Below are positions 27,966-37,306 of a DNA stretch of 64,000 nucleotides, in pieces (position 1 is the stretch's first letter; each line of letters starts with the position of its first letter). The DNA is from an uncultured Clostridia bacterium (lineage in GTDB: Bacteria; Bacillota; Clostridia; Christensenellales; UBA1242). Below the pieces are notes generated by a model that saw only the letters and a program-made list of their open reading frames with translations, had not been told where the DNA came from and did no database searches. The stretch is taken from NCBI GenBank assembly GCA_934756675.1, contig CAKVLG010000006.1, positions 1 through 64,000 on the forward strand. The letters are read 5' to 3'. The translations under genes and the position numbers were made by a program.

Positions 27966-29463
27966 ATTTAAGCTTTAGTAAACCTTCGATTTTTATGCAG
28001 CCAAAACACAAGGCGAGCAAGCATAGCACTAGGCACGAAAATCCACCAGCAAACAAACAGGCAAAGAACTTAGGCAATATAACTAAAAGTAAGTTATATA
28101 TAAATTTTGTCAAAAGACTAACAGGTAGGCTGATTAAAAGCAAAATAATAAGTTTTTTCACAAGACCGCTGGCATAAATGCCGCGGTTTTTCATCATGCA
28201 TAAGTTTAATACAGACGGCAAAACCGAAAGTCCAAACATGCCAAGTATAAGTGCATCGGTACCCATATATTTTGGCAAAAAGTATATACAAAAAATAAGA
28301 AAAAGTGCACCAACAATATAGTTTTTCATTGATTTAATTTCTAGTCCAACAGCATTTAACATAGATGATGTTATTTGCGATAATCCAGAAGGTATCATGA
28401 TTATGCTTGCGCGCGAGATATAATAGCCCGCACGTTTGCTTGCAAAGATAATTTCGCCAATAGGTTCACCAAGAGCTAAGAACCCAGGGAACAATAGAAA
28501 CGAAATAAAAAGAGCGATTAGTGTTGTTGAAGACACTTGGCGTTTTAGTGCATTGAAGTCTTTTATTGAGTCTTTGTTATCGATGTTATTTGTTTGTTTA
28601 GAAATTTCTGGAATAACAGCTACGGCAACACAGCTGATAAGCGTTCCAGAAATCATAAGCATAGGGAGTGCCATACCCATAATGACGCCAAATTCGGCAA
28701 GTGCTTGCTCTTCGTTAAAACCAAAAAGCATAAGTCTTGCTGGAATAAGCAAGGCAATAATGCAACTGACAGCAGACGAAAGAGTTCGCACAGTTGTAAT
28801 TGGCGTGCTGGTTTTTAATAGTGGCAGAATTTTTTTAGAAGGGCTAGACAAACGGTTGCCAAGACAAAAGTACATAATTGTTACAAAAATGCTGCTAATA
28901 ACCGTGCTAAGGGTTAGTGACAAGCCAGTTTTCGCGCCGCTTGAAATGTTCATTGGAATTGCAAAAAGAATAAAGATGAATGCAATGCGAATTATTTGTT
29001 CAAAAAATTCGGAAAAACTGATAACAAAAAAGTTTTGCGTGCCCCACATACTGCCGCGAAATATTGCATAAATGCTAGAAAATATAAGTGCTGGAAGCAA
29101 GTATTTTAATATATCCGAAGTTCCGGTTGTGCCACTTATCTTGTCAAAGATAGTAGGGAAAAGATAGAGAATTATACAAGTTATAACGGAAATTGAAAGG
29201 GCAATAATCATACCAGCAGATACGCTTTTTGACTGCATTTTTCTGTTACCAGTTTCGTATGCAACATTGCGGGAAACGACAAGTGGTAAACCGCTTGCCA
29301 CAAGCGTCATAAGTACGCCAAAAATTGCCATAGAGATTTGATATGTTCCAAGGTCGCTAGGTGTAAGTGTCCTTGAAATTATAATTCTTAAAATAAACCC
29401 AAGTGCACGCGTAAGAATGCTAAAAATTGTTACAAAGGCAAACGCCTTAAATATCTTTTTCAT
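27937..29463 (-). CDS. spoVB: SpoVB-like polysaccharide/lipid flippase (MOP superfamily)
   Basis: A 508-residue polytopic membrane protein. The open frame extends to 29598, but the conserved start MKKIFKAFAFVTIFSILTR, as in SpoVB, lies at 29463. About 14 hydrophobic helices are readable. The family flips lipid-linked glycans or lipid II-type precursors; SpoVB serves spore cortex synthesis in Bacillus. The close relatives YtgP/MurJ-like flippases are an alternative. On the minus strand TACTAT ends six bases before the ATG, with no Shine-Dalgarno sequence. It ends 29 bp inside the convergent DUF4363 gene. Confidence 0.82.
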   Translation of the reverse strand: MKKIFKAFAFVTIFSILTRALGFILRIIISRTLTPSDLGTYQISMAIFGVLMTLVASGLPLVVSRNVAYETGNRKMQSKSVSAGMIIALSISVITCIILYLFPTIFDKISGTTGTSDILKYLLPALIFSSIYAIFRGSMWGTQNFFVISFSEFFEQIIRIAFIFILFAIPMNISSGAKTGLSLTLSTVISSIFVTIMYFCLGNRLSSPSKKILPLLKTSTPITTVRTLSSAVSCIIALLIPARLMLFGFNEEQALAEFGVIMGMALPMLMISGTLISCVAVAVIPEISKQTNNIDNKDSIKDFNALKRQVSSTTLIALFISFLLFPGFLALGEPIGEIIFASKRAGYYISRASIIMIPSGLSQITSSMLNAVGLEIKSMKNYIVGALFLIFCIYFLPKYMGTDALILGMFGLSVLPSVLNLCMMKNRGIYASGLVKKLIILLLISLPVSLLTKFIYNLLLVILPKFFACLFAGGFSCLVLCLLALCFGCIKIEGLLKLKSTKCSAKKS

Positions 29464-29523
29464 AGTTAAATAGTACGATTTGCAAGCGTTGATTATGAAA
29501 AAACCAATAATTTCGACAAGTAT

Positions 29524-29553
29524 TTGCGTTTTAGTTTGCGGTTGGTGTATATT
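29524..29553 (+). promoter_or_regulatory. Candidate promoter of the GNAT-like gene
   Basis: TTGCGT (29524-29529), 18-bp spacer, TATATT (29548-29553). AAAGGA at 29558-29563 is the ribosome-binding site. Confidence 0.5.
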
Positions 29554-29573
29554 AATAAAAAGGAAACAAAAAT

Positions 29574-30698
29574 ATGATAGAGATAAAAAGAGCAACAACT
29601 AAAAGAGATTTTAAGAAATTTGTACGTTTTCCAGATAAACTTTATCGCGGAAATGAGTTTTATGTTCCACCAATCGAGTTTGATGAATTGAATATGACAA
29701 ACCCAAAAAAGAATGCATGCTATGAAGAATGTGAAGTTTCATACTTTTTGGCATATAAAGATGGTGAACTTGTTGGTAGAATTTCTGGCATAATCTCGCA
29801 TCCATATAACAGCAAAAATAATGCAAAATATGCAAGATTTTCGAGATTTGAATGCATAAATGACCAAGAAGTAGCAAATAAACTTTTCGAAGCAGCCGAA
29901 TCTTGGGCAAAAGAACAAGGTATGGAAAAAATTCATGGTCCACTTGGTTTTAACGATTTGGAGCGTGAAGGTTTGCAAGTTGAAGGTTTTGATGTTATGG
30001 GCACATTTCAAGAAGCATACAACTATCCATACTACAAAGATTTGGTTGAAAATGCTGGCTATGTACCAGATGCAAAATGGGTAGAGTGGCGTATTCCAAT
30101 TCCAGAAAAGGTTAACGAGCGTACTGCAAAACTTGCAAAATATGTTGGTGAACGTTATGGATTTTATGAAAAGAAATTTAAGAACAAAAAAGAAGTAATC
30201 AAAAATTATGGCAGGGAATTCTTCAAGTTACTCGATGAATGCTTTGTTAACTTATATGGTACCGTGCCATTTAACGAAAAACTTATTGATCAAACAATTG
30301 GCTTATTTAACTTAGTGCTTGACCCAGACTATATAAGCTTGGTGTTTAACCGTGAAGATGAACTCATTGGTTTTGGTCTTGGTTATCCATCACTTGCAAA
30401 AGCGATGAACAAGTCACACGGACGCATTTTTCCATTTGGTTGGGCAAGATTATTGCACGCAATAAAACACCCAAAAGTTGTTGAACTTGGGCTTATTGCT
30501 GTTAAACCAGAGTATCAAAAAATGGGTGTAACGGCAGTCATAATAACAAATATGATGGAACGTATGATTAAAAACAAAATACAATATGCCGATACGGGGG
30601 TTCAGCTCGAGGATAACACAGCTGTTCTTACATCGCTTGATATGTTCGATAGAGAGCTTATTAGAAGAAAGGTTTGTTACATAAAAGATCTGAAATAG
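29574..30698 (+). CDS. GNAT-fold protein (YghO-like)
   Basis: A 374-residue soluble protein. It starts with the run RFPDKLYRGNEFYVPP, and has an acetyltransferase-like strand-turn VELGLIAVKPEYQKMGVTAVII that matches the GNAT acetyl-CoA-binding motif A (Q-x-x-G-x-G/A), though the motif is partly degenerate. The segment IHGPLGFNDLEREG is typical of the large GNAT-like family that includes E. coli YghO. Substrate is unknown. It is a single-gene unit with its own promoter and a strong terminator. Confidence 0.75.
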   Translation: MIEIKRATTKRDFKKFVRFPDKLYRGNEFYVPPIEFDELNMTNPKKNACYEECEVSYFLAYKDGELVGRISGIISHPYNSKNNAKYARFSRFECINDQEVANKLFEAAESWAKEQGMEKIHGPLGFNDLEREGLQVEGFDVMGTFQEAYNYPYYKDLVENAGYVPDAKWVEWRIPIPEKVNERTAKLAKYVGERYGFYEKKFKNKKEVIKNYGREFFKLLDECFVNLYGTVPFNEKLIDQTIGLFNLVLDPDYISLVFNREDELIGFGLGYPSLAKAMNKSHGRIFPFGWARLLHAIKHPKVVELGLIAVKPEYQKMGVTAVIITNMMERMIKNKIQYADTGVQLEDNTAVLTSLDMFDRELIRRKVCYIKDLK

Positions 30699-30704
30699 AT
30701 ATAT

Positions 30705-30736
30705 AAAAAAGAAGTGGGTCACCACTTCTTTTTTAT
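30705..30736. terminator. Bidirectional terminator between convergent genes
   Basis: AAAAAAGAAGTGG, loop GTCA, CCACTTCTTTTTT. It serves the GNAT-like gene (plus) and the large surface protein (minus). Confidence 0.88.
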
Positions 30737-30745
30737 TGTTGTTTA

Positions 30746-33700
30746 TTATACAAATCCGCCTTTGCCATTATCGTTTTTAGCTTTACGTCTAGATACTGGT
30801 TTGCCGTCTTTATATTGTGTAATTTCTGCTTTGTTTTCAACAACTACAGCCTTTTTGATAGGGTGTTTCTTAATAAAGATTGCCACCATTGCAACTACCA
30901 TTGCTGCTACAAGCAATAAACTCGATAATACATAGAAGAATATTGCAAGTACGTTGCTGCTAGATCTATCATCTTCTGTATCTTCGTCTTTGGTGTCTTC
31001 TGTGTAATAGCTAAGCAAATAGTGTTCGCTGTCTGCTGTGACGTTCTCAATAGCTTTGTCATAAGCTTCTTGGTCGTCAATTTTTGTCATGTTAATATCT
31101 GCAATTAGGGCATAGCCTTTACCTTTGAGTTCAAAACCAACATAAGTGCTAGCAATTGTATCTTCGCCAGTTCTTACATAAACTTCATAAACTCTGTAGC
31201 CGTCTTCGCCGTTCTTAGCTACGTCTTTTGTTGTATCTACGTTTTCGATTACAATACCAAGAGAACTAAGTCTTATTGTTAAGCCTTTATTTTCTTCAAG
31301 TTCATTTGTTTTAACTTTGAATGTGAGTTTGTAGTAAGAATTCTTAGAGAGTGTGTGGTCAACAATAGGGGAGATACGCGAAACCATAGCTGATTCTTTG
31401 TTGCTAATAATCAATACTTTTTGAGATTTGTTTTCTGCTGGGGTGAGTTCACTAGATGTAATTGTACCATTGCCGTCAGCATTAAAGTCGACTGTTGTAA
31501 AGATGATACCAACTTTACCTTGCACTGTTTCGCTGTTTTCATCAAGTTTTTCAAGTGTGTAGTTGAGTGAATTATAAAGACCAACAGTTTCTGATTCTTT
31601 GCCATATTCTGTGAAAGATTCACTTCTAAAATCAACAAAATATTCATATGGCATGTGATTATTCATAGATTCAACAAATTGGTCATTTGCTGATTTTTTA
31701 ATTGTTTTGTTATCGCTTTCTTTTATATCAGAAATTGTAACGTGACGAATGTCTTTTATAAATGTTGTACCTTGAAGTTTATTGAATGAAAATTCAAGTT
31801 TAAGACTTCTGCTTGTGTCGTCTGTTCTGAGATATGTACTATAGAGAATCCAGTTAGAAGGTGAAGATTTGAGTTCTTGTTTAACTTCGAGTAGGTGAGA
31901 TTTGTCACCAAATAATAATTTAACAGTCATTGTTGAATCTGCACTAATATTGTCGCCAGCATAGACACTGAAGAAAAGTTTATAGACTGTTGATGAAGAT
32001 AAACTGAAAGATGATGATGTCATTTTGAAAGTAGAATCAGCATCTGGAGCGTAAATTGCATAAACGTTTGTTTTAGCACATGTCGTGTTAGGATTTGCAA
32101 TATTACCAAGTTTTGTTTTTAAATCAGTTGTATAGTTAGTGTCGCTTGTTGGAATAATGCCACTGATGATTGAATCTGTGTTATTTTCTGTATCAAGAGT
32201 CCAACTAGATGCTTTGTATGGAGCTTCCCATGTGTCTGTTTCGTCTGTTGTAGAAATTTCTGTGAAGTAGCCATTAGAAACGCCAGTTGATGGCATGCTA
32301 GAAGACAAAGCAACATCTAATCTTTTTGAGCTTGTAGCATTCGAATAAACCGAGCTAGAAACTTTTTCAACATTGATGTTGTCTACATAGATTGTACTTT
32401 CTGCACCAGCGAGAATAGTGAGGTATACTTTGTTTTCACGAAGTGCGTTGCCACGTACATAGAAAGAAACTTCCATCCAGTTGTTTGTGTCATCTGATGT
32501 CTTTTGGTATGGCTCAATTTCTTGAGATTTAATGATTAGTTTTGGACCAGTACCAACTTGAATTTCAGAAAACATTTTTACAGTAGCTTTCGCTTTTTCG
32601 TCTGTTGCTTTTAAGAAAAGAGAAACTTTATAATATCCAAGTTGTGGGATTACAAATGCGTTTGTTGTATATCCAAGGAGAAGAGAAGCACTCTTGTTCA
32701 CAAGCTTCATTACATGATTGTTTGTGTTAAATGTGCTCTTGCCGTCAGCTTCGCCCTCTTTACTTTCAAACTCAATGTTTTCTTCAACAATGCTTTCTTC
32801 GAGCATAGAAGAATAAGCAGCTACATATTCGTCATATTTAGCTTTTGGTAAATTTGTCGTGTTAGAATCGCTTGTATATTTTGGAATATATTTTGTCCAT
32901 TTAGTCAATGATTCGTTTTCGAAATTGGTGTCTTTTCTGTAGCTTTCTGAAATAATGATATTACCAGACTCGAAATCATTATTACTAATTACGCCATTAA
33001 CAAATGTCTTTGGAGTATATTGAAGAGAAATATAGTCAAGGGCAGTGTATGTATAGCCATCTATTTTATTTTTAGAAAGAATATTATTTAATTTTTCAAC
33101 AGTGCCAACAGCTTCGCCGTCAACAGTTTTGTTATTATAGTCTGTTTGGTTAATAGATTTGATATTTACATCGTCAAGAACAACAAAACCAGTAACAGAC
33201 GTGTTGTCTGAAATCTTTTTGTCTGTACCAAGGTAATAGTAAATGTTAACAGATGTACTATTGTCGCCTTTTGAAGCAAGGAAAAGGGAATAGAATTTCC
33301 AAGTTCCATTTGTATCAATTGTTACAGTCGCGTTGTAGCCTGTACCTTTAATAATAAGTGTAGCGGCAACATCGCTAGAAGTGTAAGCCCAGAAGTTTGC
33401 TACATAGTAGCTGTTTGAGCTGAGTGAAATACTAGAACTTTTGTAACCATAGTAAATATCTAAGTCTTCGTATTGTTCAACGTATTTTTTGTATTTACCT
33501 TCGTGTTCGCCACTTGTGATAGGAAGGTAAGCGTCCATATTGTTCTTATCAATTTGGGAATCTGCAAAAATTCTTACCCAAACAGCGCCGTTTTGTTCAG
33601 CTTCGTATCCACCAGTAGTTGCTTCTTCTTTTGTTGCGTAAGAAACAAACTTTGATGTGTCGTATACAATGTTGCCATTTTTATCTTTTTTAACTTGGCT

Positions 33701-34084
33701 TTGTTTTGATGGGGCATCTTTTGCATTGATAAGCATAGCAAAATCGCCAGAATTTGCATCACGTTCGTTACCAGTAAGAAGGGTAGAAACACCATCGTAC
33801 TTAGTTGCAGGACGAATTTTGTTTTCGGCATTACTTGTGATTAAATCATAGCGGCTGCTAGTTCCATCAAAAGGTTTTTCAGAATCTTTTGTCTCATAGT
33901 TTGTGTTGGTTGACCAACCAGAAGAAGATTCGAAATCGTATGACTTGAAGTCAGTACTCTTATATTCTGCTTTGGCAAACATCGAAACTAAGCCTGCTGT
34001 AAGCCCACAAAAGTTAGAAAGTGTGAGAACAAAGGCGAGTACTGTGCAAAGTAGAAGTTTTTTTAATTTTGATTTAGCTGCCAT
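30746..34084 (-). CDS. Large membrane-anchored surface protein with jelly-roll-like modules
   Basis: A 1112-residue protein. The N-terminal signal peptide (KKLLLCTVLAFVLTLSNF..., cleavage near AKA) is followed by a long Ser/Thr/Asn-rich exterior, then a C-terminal membrane helix (about 1040-1065, LAIFFYVLSSLLLVAAMVV) and a basic tail. The exterior appears to hold four beta-sandwich modules. Each has a core of the type SSNSYYxxxFxxxT...GTWKFYSLFL...VVLDDVNI, the pattern seen in carbohydrate-binding modules of the CBM4/9 type. I see no catalytic domain. The start is set by TAGGAG on the minus strand. Binding of glycans or cell-wall polymer is inference. Confidence 0.8.
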   Translation of the reverse strand: MAAKSKLKKLLLCTVLAFVLTLSNFCGLTAGLVSMFAKAEYKSTDFKSYDFESSSGWSTNTNYETKDSEKPFDGTSSRYDLITSNAENKIRPATKYDGVSTLLTGNERDANSGDFAMLINAKDAPSKQSQVKKDKNGNIVYDTSKFVSYATKEEATTGGYEAEQNGAVWVRIFADSQIDKNNMDAYLPITSGEHEGKYKKYVEQYEDLDIYYGYKSSSISLSSNSYYVANFWAYTSSDVAATLIIKGTGYNATVTIDTNGTWKFYSLFLASKGDNSTSVNIYYYLGTDKKISDNTSVTGFVVLDDVNIKSINQTDYNNKTVDGEAVGTVEKLNNILSKNKIDGYTYTALDYISLQYTPKTFVNGVISNNDFESGNIIISESYRKDTNFENESLTKWTKYIPKYTSDSNTTNLPKAKYDEYVAAYSSMLEESIVEENIEFESKEGEADGKSTFNTNNHVMKLVNKSASLLLGYTTNAFVIPQLGYYKVSLFLKATDEKAKATVKMFSEIQVGTGPKLIIKSQEIEPYQKTSDDTNNWMEVSFYVRGNALRENKVYLTILAGAESTIYVDNINVEKVSSSVYSNATSSKRLDVALSSSMPSTGVSNGYFTEISTTDETDTWEAPYKASSWTLDTENNTDSIISGIIPTSDTNYTTDLKTKLGNIANPNTTCAKTNVYAIYAPDADSTFKMTSSSFSLSSSTVYKLFFSVYAGDNISADSTMTVKLLFGDKSHLLEVKQELKSSPSNWILYSTYLRTDDTSRSLKLEFSFNKLQGTTFIKDIRHVTISDIKESDNKTIKKSANDQFVESMNNHMPYEYFVDFRSESFTEYGKESETVGLYNSLNYTLEKLDENSETVQGKVGIIFTTVDFNADGNGTITSSELTPAENKSQKVLIISNKESAMVSRISPIVDHTLSKNSYYKLTFKVKTNELEENKGLTIRLSSLGIVIENVDTTKDVAKNGEDGYRVYEVYVRTGEDTIASTYVGFELKGKGYALIADINMTKIDDQEAYDKAIENVTADSEHYLLSYYTEDTKDEDTEDDRSSSNVLAIFFYVLSSLLLVAAMVVAMVAIFIKKHPIKKAVVVENKAEITQYKDGKPVSRRKAKNDNGKGGFV

Positions 34085-34118
34085 TTCATGGTTTCTCCTA
34101 TAAAAATTATCATAGTAA

Positions 34119-34148
34119 AGTATAACCTACTTTAAGATTAAAAATCAA
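34119..34148 (-). promoter_or_regulatory. Promoter of the large surface protein gene
   Basis: Minus strand: TTGATT (34148-34143), 18-bp spacer, TATACT (34124-34119). Confidence 0.55.
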
Positions 34149-34210
34149 TCGTATTTATTTGTTTTTTTTCAATTTTACATTTATTTTAGCATTTAGCTCA
34201 AACTATTAAT

Positions 34211-34588
34211 ATGAATAAAACAAAAACTGTAATAATGAGCCTTATAGGTGGTGCATTTATCGGATTTATCAACGGATTTCTAGGTGCTGGCGGCGGTATG
34301 CTGCTCGTGCCATTTTTAAGATTTTTTCTAAAAGAAGAAGAAAAAAAAGCTCACGCTACTGCCATTTTTATTATCTTGCCAATTTGCATAATTAGCGCGA
34401 TGTTTTATATAATTCGTGGCATTTTTGACTTTAATGTATTTTTGCCAGCGACCATTGGTACGCTTGTTGGTGGGCTTGTTGGAACGCTGCTACTTTGCAA
34501 ACTTAGCAACAAAATAGTTAGTATAATATTTAATTTTTTACTTATTGGTGCGGGCGTGTATATGGTTATTGGGGGATTTAGTGCATGA
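34211..34588 (+). CDS. Half-size TauE/SafE-family membrane protein, first half
   Basis: A 125-residue protein with about four hydrophobic helices and the TauE/SafE N-terminal signature GGAFIGFINGFLGAGGGMLLVPFL. Standard TauE/SafE transporters have about 250 residues built of two such halves. This gene encodes only the first half and overlaps the next gene by four bases (ATGA). No Shine-Dalgarno sequence precedes the ATG. The family exports sulfite, sulfoacetate and other organic anions; the substrate here is unknown. Confidence 0.82.
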   Translation: MNKTKTVIMSLIGGAFIGFINGFLGAGGGMLLVPFLRFFLKEEEKKAHATAIFIILPICIISAMFYIIRGIFDFNVFLPATIGTLVGGLVGTLLLCKLSNKIVSIIFNFLLIGAGVYMVIGGFSA

Positions 34589-34959
34589 TTAGGTTTATTT
34601 TAATTGCGGCACTTTCTATTGTGAGTGGAACAGTTGCAGGTATGGGAATGGGTGGCGGAACGCTACTTATTCCTTTTTTAACAATTTTTCTTGGTGTGCC
34701 ACAAAAAATAGCGCAAGTTGTAAACTTGTTTGCATTTGTTCCTATGGCAATTGTTACATTTTTTATATACCTAAAAAAGAAGATGATTAATTTTTCTTAC
34801 TCATGGCTAATAATCGTGTCGGCTTGTCCTGTGAGTTTTTTGGGCAGTTTACTTATGTTTGGGGTGAGTAGCAATGTTTTAAAAATCTGCTTTGGATTTT
34901 TCATTGCAGTCATCGGAATTTTTAGTTTTATTATGAGTTTTAAGAAAAAAAATTCATAA
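34585..34959 (+). CDS. Half-size TauE/SafE-family membrane protein, second half
   Basis: A 124-residue protein with four hydrophobic helices and its own family signature (SGTVAGMGMGGGTLLIPFL). It starts within the stop of the preceding half-gene (ATGA), in a different frame, consistent with translational coupling. The two proteins together would make one normal transporter as a heterodimer. The alternative is a frameshift that split a formerly single gene; both parts have intact starts and ends, which favours a real two-gene arrangement. Confidence 0.82.
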   Translation: MIRFILIAALSIVSGTVAGMGMGGGTLLIPFLTIFLGVPQKIAQVVNLFAFVPMAIVTFFIYLKKKMINFSYSWLIIVSACPVSFLGSLLMFGVSSNVLKICFGFFIAVIGIFSFIMSFKKKNS

Positions 34960-34983
34960 AAATCGAAAAGATTGCAAATTTAT

Positions 34984-35012
34984 TTTACATCGCTTTTTAA
35001 TTTTGTTATTAT
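34984..35012 (+). promoter_or_regulatory. rnf-like operon promoter
   Basis: TTTACA (34984-34989), 17-bp spacer, TATTAT (35007-35012). A weak GAGAGAG ribosome-binding site precedes the ATG at 35043. Confidence 0.6.
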
Positions 35013-35042
35013 TAAGTAAATAATGGGAAAAAGAGAGAGCGT

Positions 35043-36374
35043 ATGAGTTTTTTAAGTGTTAGAGGCGTTCGTTTACCTGATAGGAAAAAAGAAACTAGAA
35101 ATGTTCCTGTGATCGAAATTCGTCCACAAGAAGAATACATCGTTCCGCTTATTTTGGGGCAGCATGCAGAATGCGTGCCAATTGTTAGCGTGGGCGATTA
35201 TGTTTGTGAAGGAACTGCTATTGCTAAACCTGGTGACAGGTTTAGTCCTTTTGTATTCTCGCCAGTTTGTGGCGTGGTAACTGATATTATCACAAAAAAC
35301 ACAGGTCTTGGCATGCCATGTAAGCATATTGTTATAAGGGCAAACAAGGACACTAAAAAGGTATTGCTTCCACCAGTATCAGACATGAGCGGCGCGGGCA
35401 TCTATAGAAAAATGGTGGAATCTGGTATGATGGACAATTTTGGTAAAAGATTGCCAGCTTTTGTTAAATACCAAAACGCAAACAACAAAAAGATAGACAA
35501 ACTGGTTATTAATTGCACTGAAATGGATACATATTTGACCAGTAGTGAAATTTTATTAAAAGAATACACCAACGATTGTTTGGAAGGGGCTAAGTTATTA
35601 GCTTCTGTTTTACAAACAAAATTAATTGAATTTTATGTAACGACAAAACAAAACGAGTTGTATGAATTGCTTAAAAAGGAGTTCAAAGCACGCAACAAAG
35701 TTGTTGCGCCAGAAAAATACACTTTTAAGCTTGTTAAAATCGATGCAATTTATCCTTTTGAACACGAAAGACTTATCACTTATTACATAACGGGGAAGAA
35801 GTTACTTGCTGGTTCGCCATCTAGTGATGCTGGCATTGTCGTTGATTCTGTTCAAAACTGTTACGACGTTTCAAAAGCAGTGTACGAAAACAAGCCTGTA
35901 ACCACAAGACTTATTACCGTTGCTGGAAACAATATAATAAGAAAAGCAAATTATCTTGTTAAAAGTGGCACTAAATTAAAAGACATTTTAGATGTCGTTG
36001 GAACTATCAATCCTGGCGAGAAATTTAAGATCATTGAGGGTGGTGTTATGACAGGCATAGCACAAGATGATATCGATATTTCCGTGAGTTTGTCTACAAA
36101 AGCTATTCTATTTTTAAGCCGTGATGAGTTCTTAAGAGAAACCGAAAAAGTGTGTGTAAATTGTGGCGCTTGCATGTCACATTGCCCTGTAAAAATCAAT
36201 CCTAAAGAAATAGATAAAGCTTGCATAGAAGGCGACAAAGTAAAAGCTCTTCATTGCGGAATTATGGCATGCATTGACTGTGGTAACTGCAGTTACGTTT
36301 GTCCTTCAAAACGATATATTGCTCAACGTATTTGGGATATGCAAGATGAAATTAGAAGAGGAGGACGTATATAA
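35043..36374 (+). CDS. rnfC: RnfC-like subunit with degenerate flavin/NADH site
   Basis: A 443-residue protein. The biotinyl-like N-terminal domain, the central Rossmann-like domain, the GGVMTGIA segment (family GGPMMGIA) and the C-terminal ferredoxin pair (CVNCGACMSHCP, CIDCGNCSYVCP) identify RnfC. In normal RnfC the central domain binds FMN and NADH through a GxGGAxFPT loop and an NGAECEPYLT segment. Here these positions read DNFGKRLPAF (from residue 131) and NCTEMDTYLT (from 157), and the GGxHP start is RGVRLP. The two 4Fe-4S clusters are kept. NADH oxidation by this subunit is therefore doubtful. It is first in the operon and overlaps rnfD by one base. Confidence 0.88.
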   Translation: MSFLSVRGVRLPDRKKETRNVPVIEIRPQEEYIVPLILGQHAECVPIVSVGDYVCEGTAIAKPGDRFSPFVFSPVCGVVTDIITKNTGLGMPCKHIVIRANKDTKKVLLPPVSDMSGAGIYRKMVESGMMDNFGKRLPAFVKYQNANNKKIDKLVINCTEMDTYLTSSEILLKEYTNDCLEGAKLLASVLQTKLIEFYVTTKQNELYELLKKEFKARNKVVAPEKYTFKLVKIDAIYPFEHERLITYYITGKKLLAGSPSSDAGIVVDSVQNCYDVSKAVYENKPVTTRLITVAGNNIIRKANYLVKSGTKLKDILDVVGTINPGEKFKIIEGGVMTGIAQDDIDISVSLSTKAILFLSRDEFLRETEKVCVNCGACMSHCPVKINPKEIDKACIEGDKVKALHCGIMACIDCGNCSYVCPSKRYIAQRIWDMQDEIRRGGRI

Positions 36375-37303
36375 TGAAAAAGCAACTCTTCTTAGTAACA
36401 GAAAATCCACATATAACAAAAAATTACCACACTTCGCTTTTAATGGGTATGGTGATGCTTGCAATGCTTCCAGCAATTGTTGCGGGTGTTATTAATTTTG
36501 GTGCTAGGGCATTGCTTGTGCTAGTTATTTCTGTTGCAAGCTTTTATTTGTTCGAAATTTTAGCAAATTATCTCGTTTATAAACATGTTGACTTCACAGA
36601 TATTTCGTCAATACTATCTGGATTAATGCTTGGAATGACACTTCCAGTTGATGTTCCTTTATATTATCCAGTCATTGGTAGTCTTTTTGCTGTGCTCTTT
36701 ATAAAATTATTGTTTGGTGGCACAGGCAAGAACTTATTTAACCCAGCAGCTTCGGCAAGGGCATTCCTTGGCGTTGTTTTTGCGGGCTTCAGTTTAACAT
36801 TGTTCTCACTTGTAAAAGACGGCAGTGTTATGGTTAGCCCAATAACATATTTTGCAAATGGCGATTATTCAGCTTATACATTAACATCAATGTTCTTGGG
36901 GTCTGTTCCTGGCGGAATTGGAACAACAAGTATTATTGCAATTTTAGTTGGTGGGCTTGGGCTCATTGTTTCTGACGTAATTGACTATAAAATTCCACTA
37001 TTTTCAGTAATTGGCTTTGCTGTGATTGCAATTATATTTAAAGGTGCAATTTCAATTCTTCCACTTATGATGACGGGCTCGTTTATATTTGTTAGTGTTT
37101 TCATGGCGACAGACTATGTAACTTCTCCTTCAACCGAATGGGGCGCAGTTATTTATGCACTATTGTTTGGTATGCTCGCTGCATTGTTTAGAATTTTTGG
37201 CATACTTGGTGAAAGTGGTGTGTTTATTGCTTTGCTTGTCGCAAATAGTTTGGCACCATTACTAGATAAGATTTTTCAACCAAGACCAGTAGGGTGGAGG
37301 TAA
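36374..37303 (+). CDS. rnfD: RnfD-like membrane subunit
   Basis: A 309-residue polytopic protein of the NqrB/RnfD family, with the readable signatures LLFGGTGKNLFNPAASARAF and FIFVSVFMATDYVTSP. RnfD normally carries FMN bound covalently to a threonine in a D-x-x-S-x-A-T motif. The equivalent stretch here is GDYSAYTLT (residues 163-171), which keeps Ser and Thr but not the Ala, so flavinylation is uncertain. AGAGGAGG precedes the ATG, and the start overlaps the rnfC stop. The next gene is rnfE, three bases on, where rnfG would normally be. Confidence 0.9.
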   Translation: MKKQLFLVTENPHITKNYHTSLLMGMVMLAMLPAIVAGVINFGARALLVLVISVASFYLFEILANYLVYKHVDFTDISSILSGLMLGMTLPVDVPLYYPVIGSLFAVLFIKLLFGGTGKNLFNPAASARAFLGVVFAGFSLTLFSLVKDGSVMVSPITYFANGDYSAYTLTSMFLGSVPGGIGTTSIIAILVGGLGLIVSDVIDYKIPLFSVIGFAVIAIIFKGAISILPLMMTGSFIFVSVFMATDYVTSPSTEWGAVIYALLFGMLAALFRIFGILGESGVFIALLVANSLAPLLDKIFQPRPVGWR

Positions 37304-37306
37304 TTT

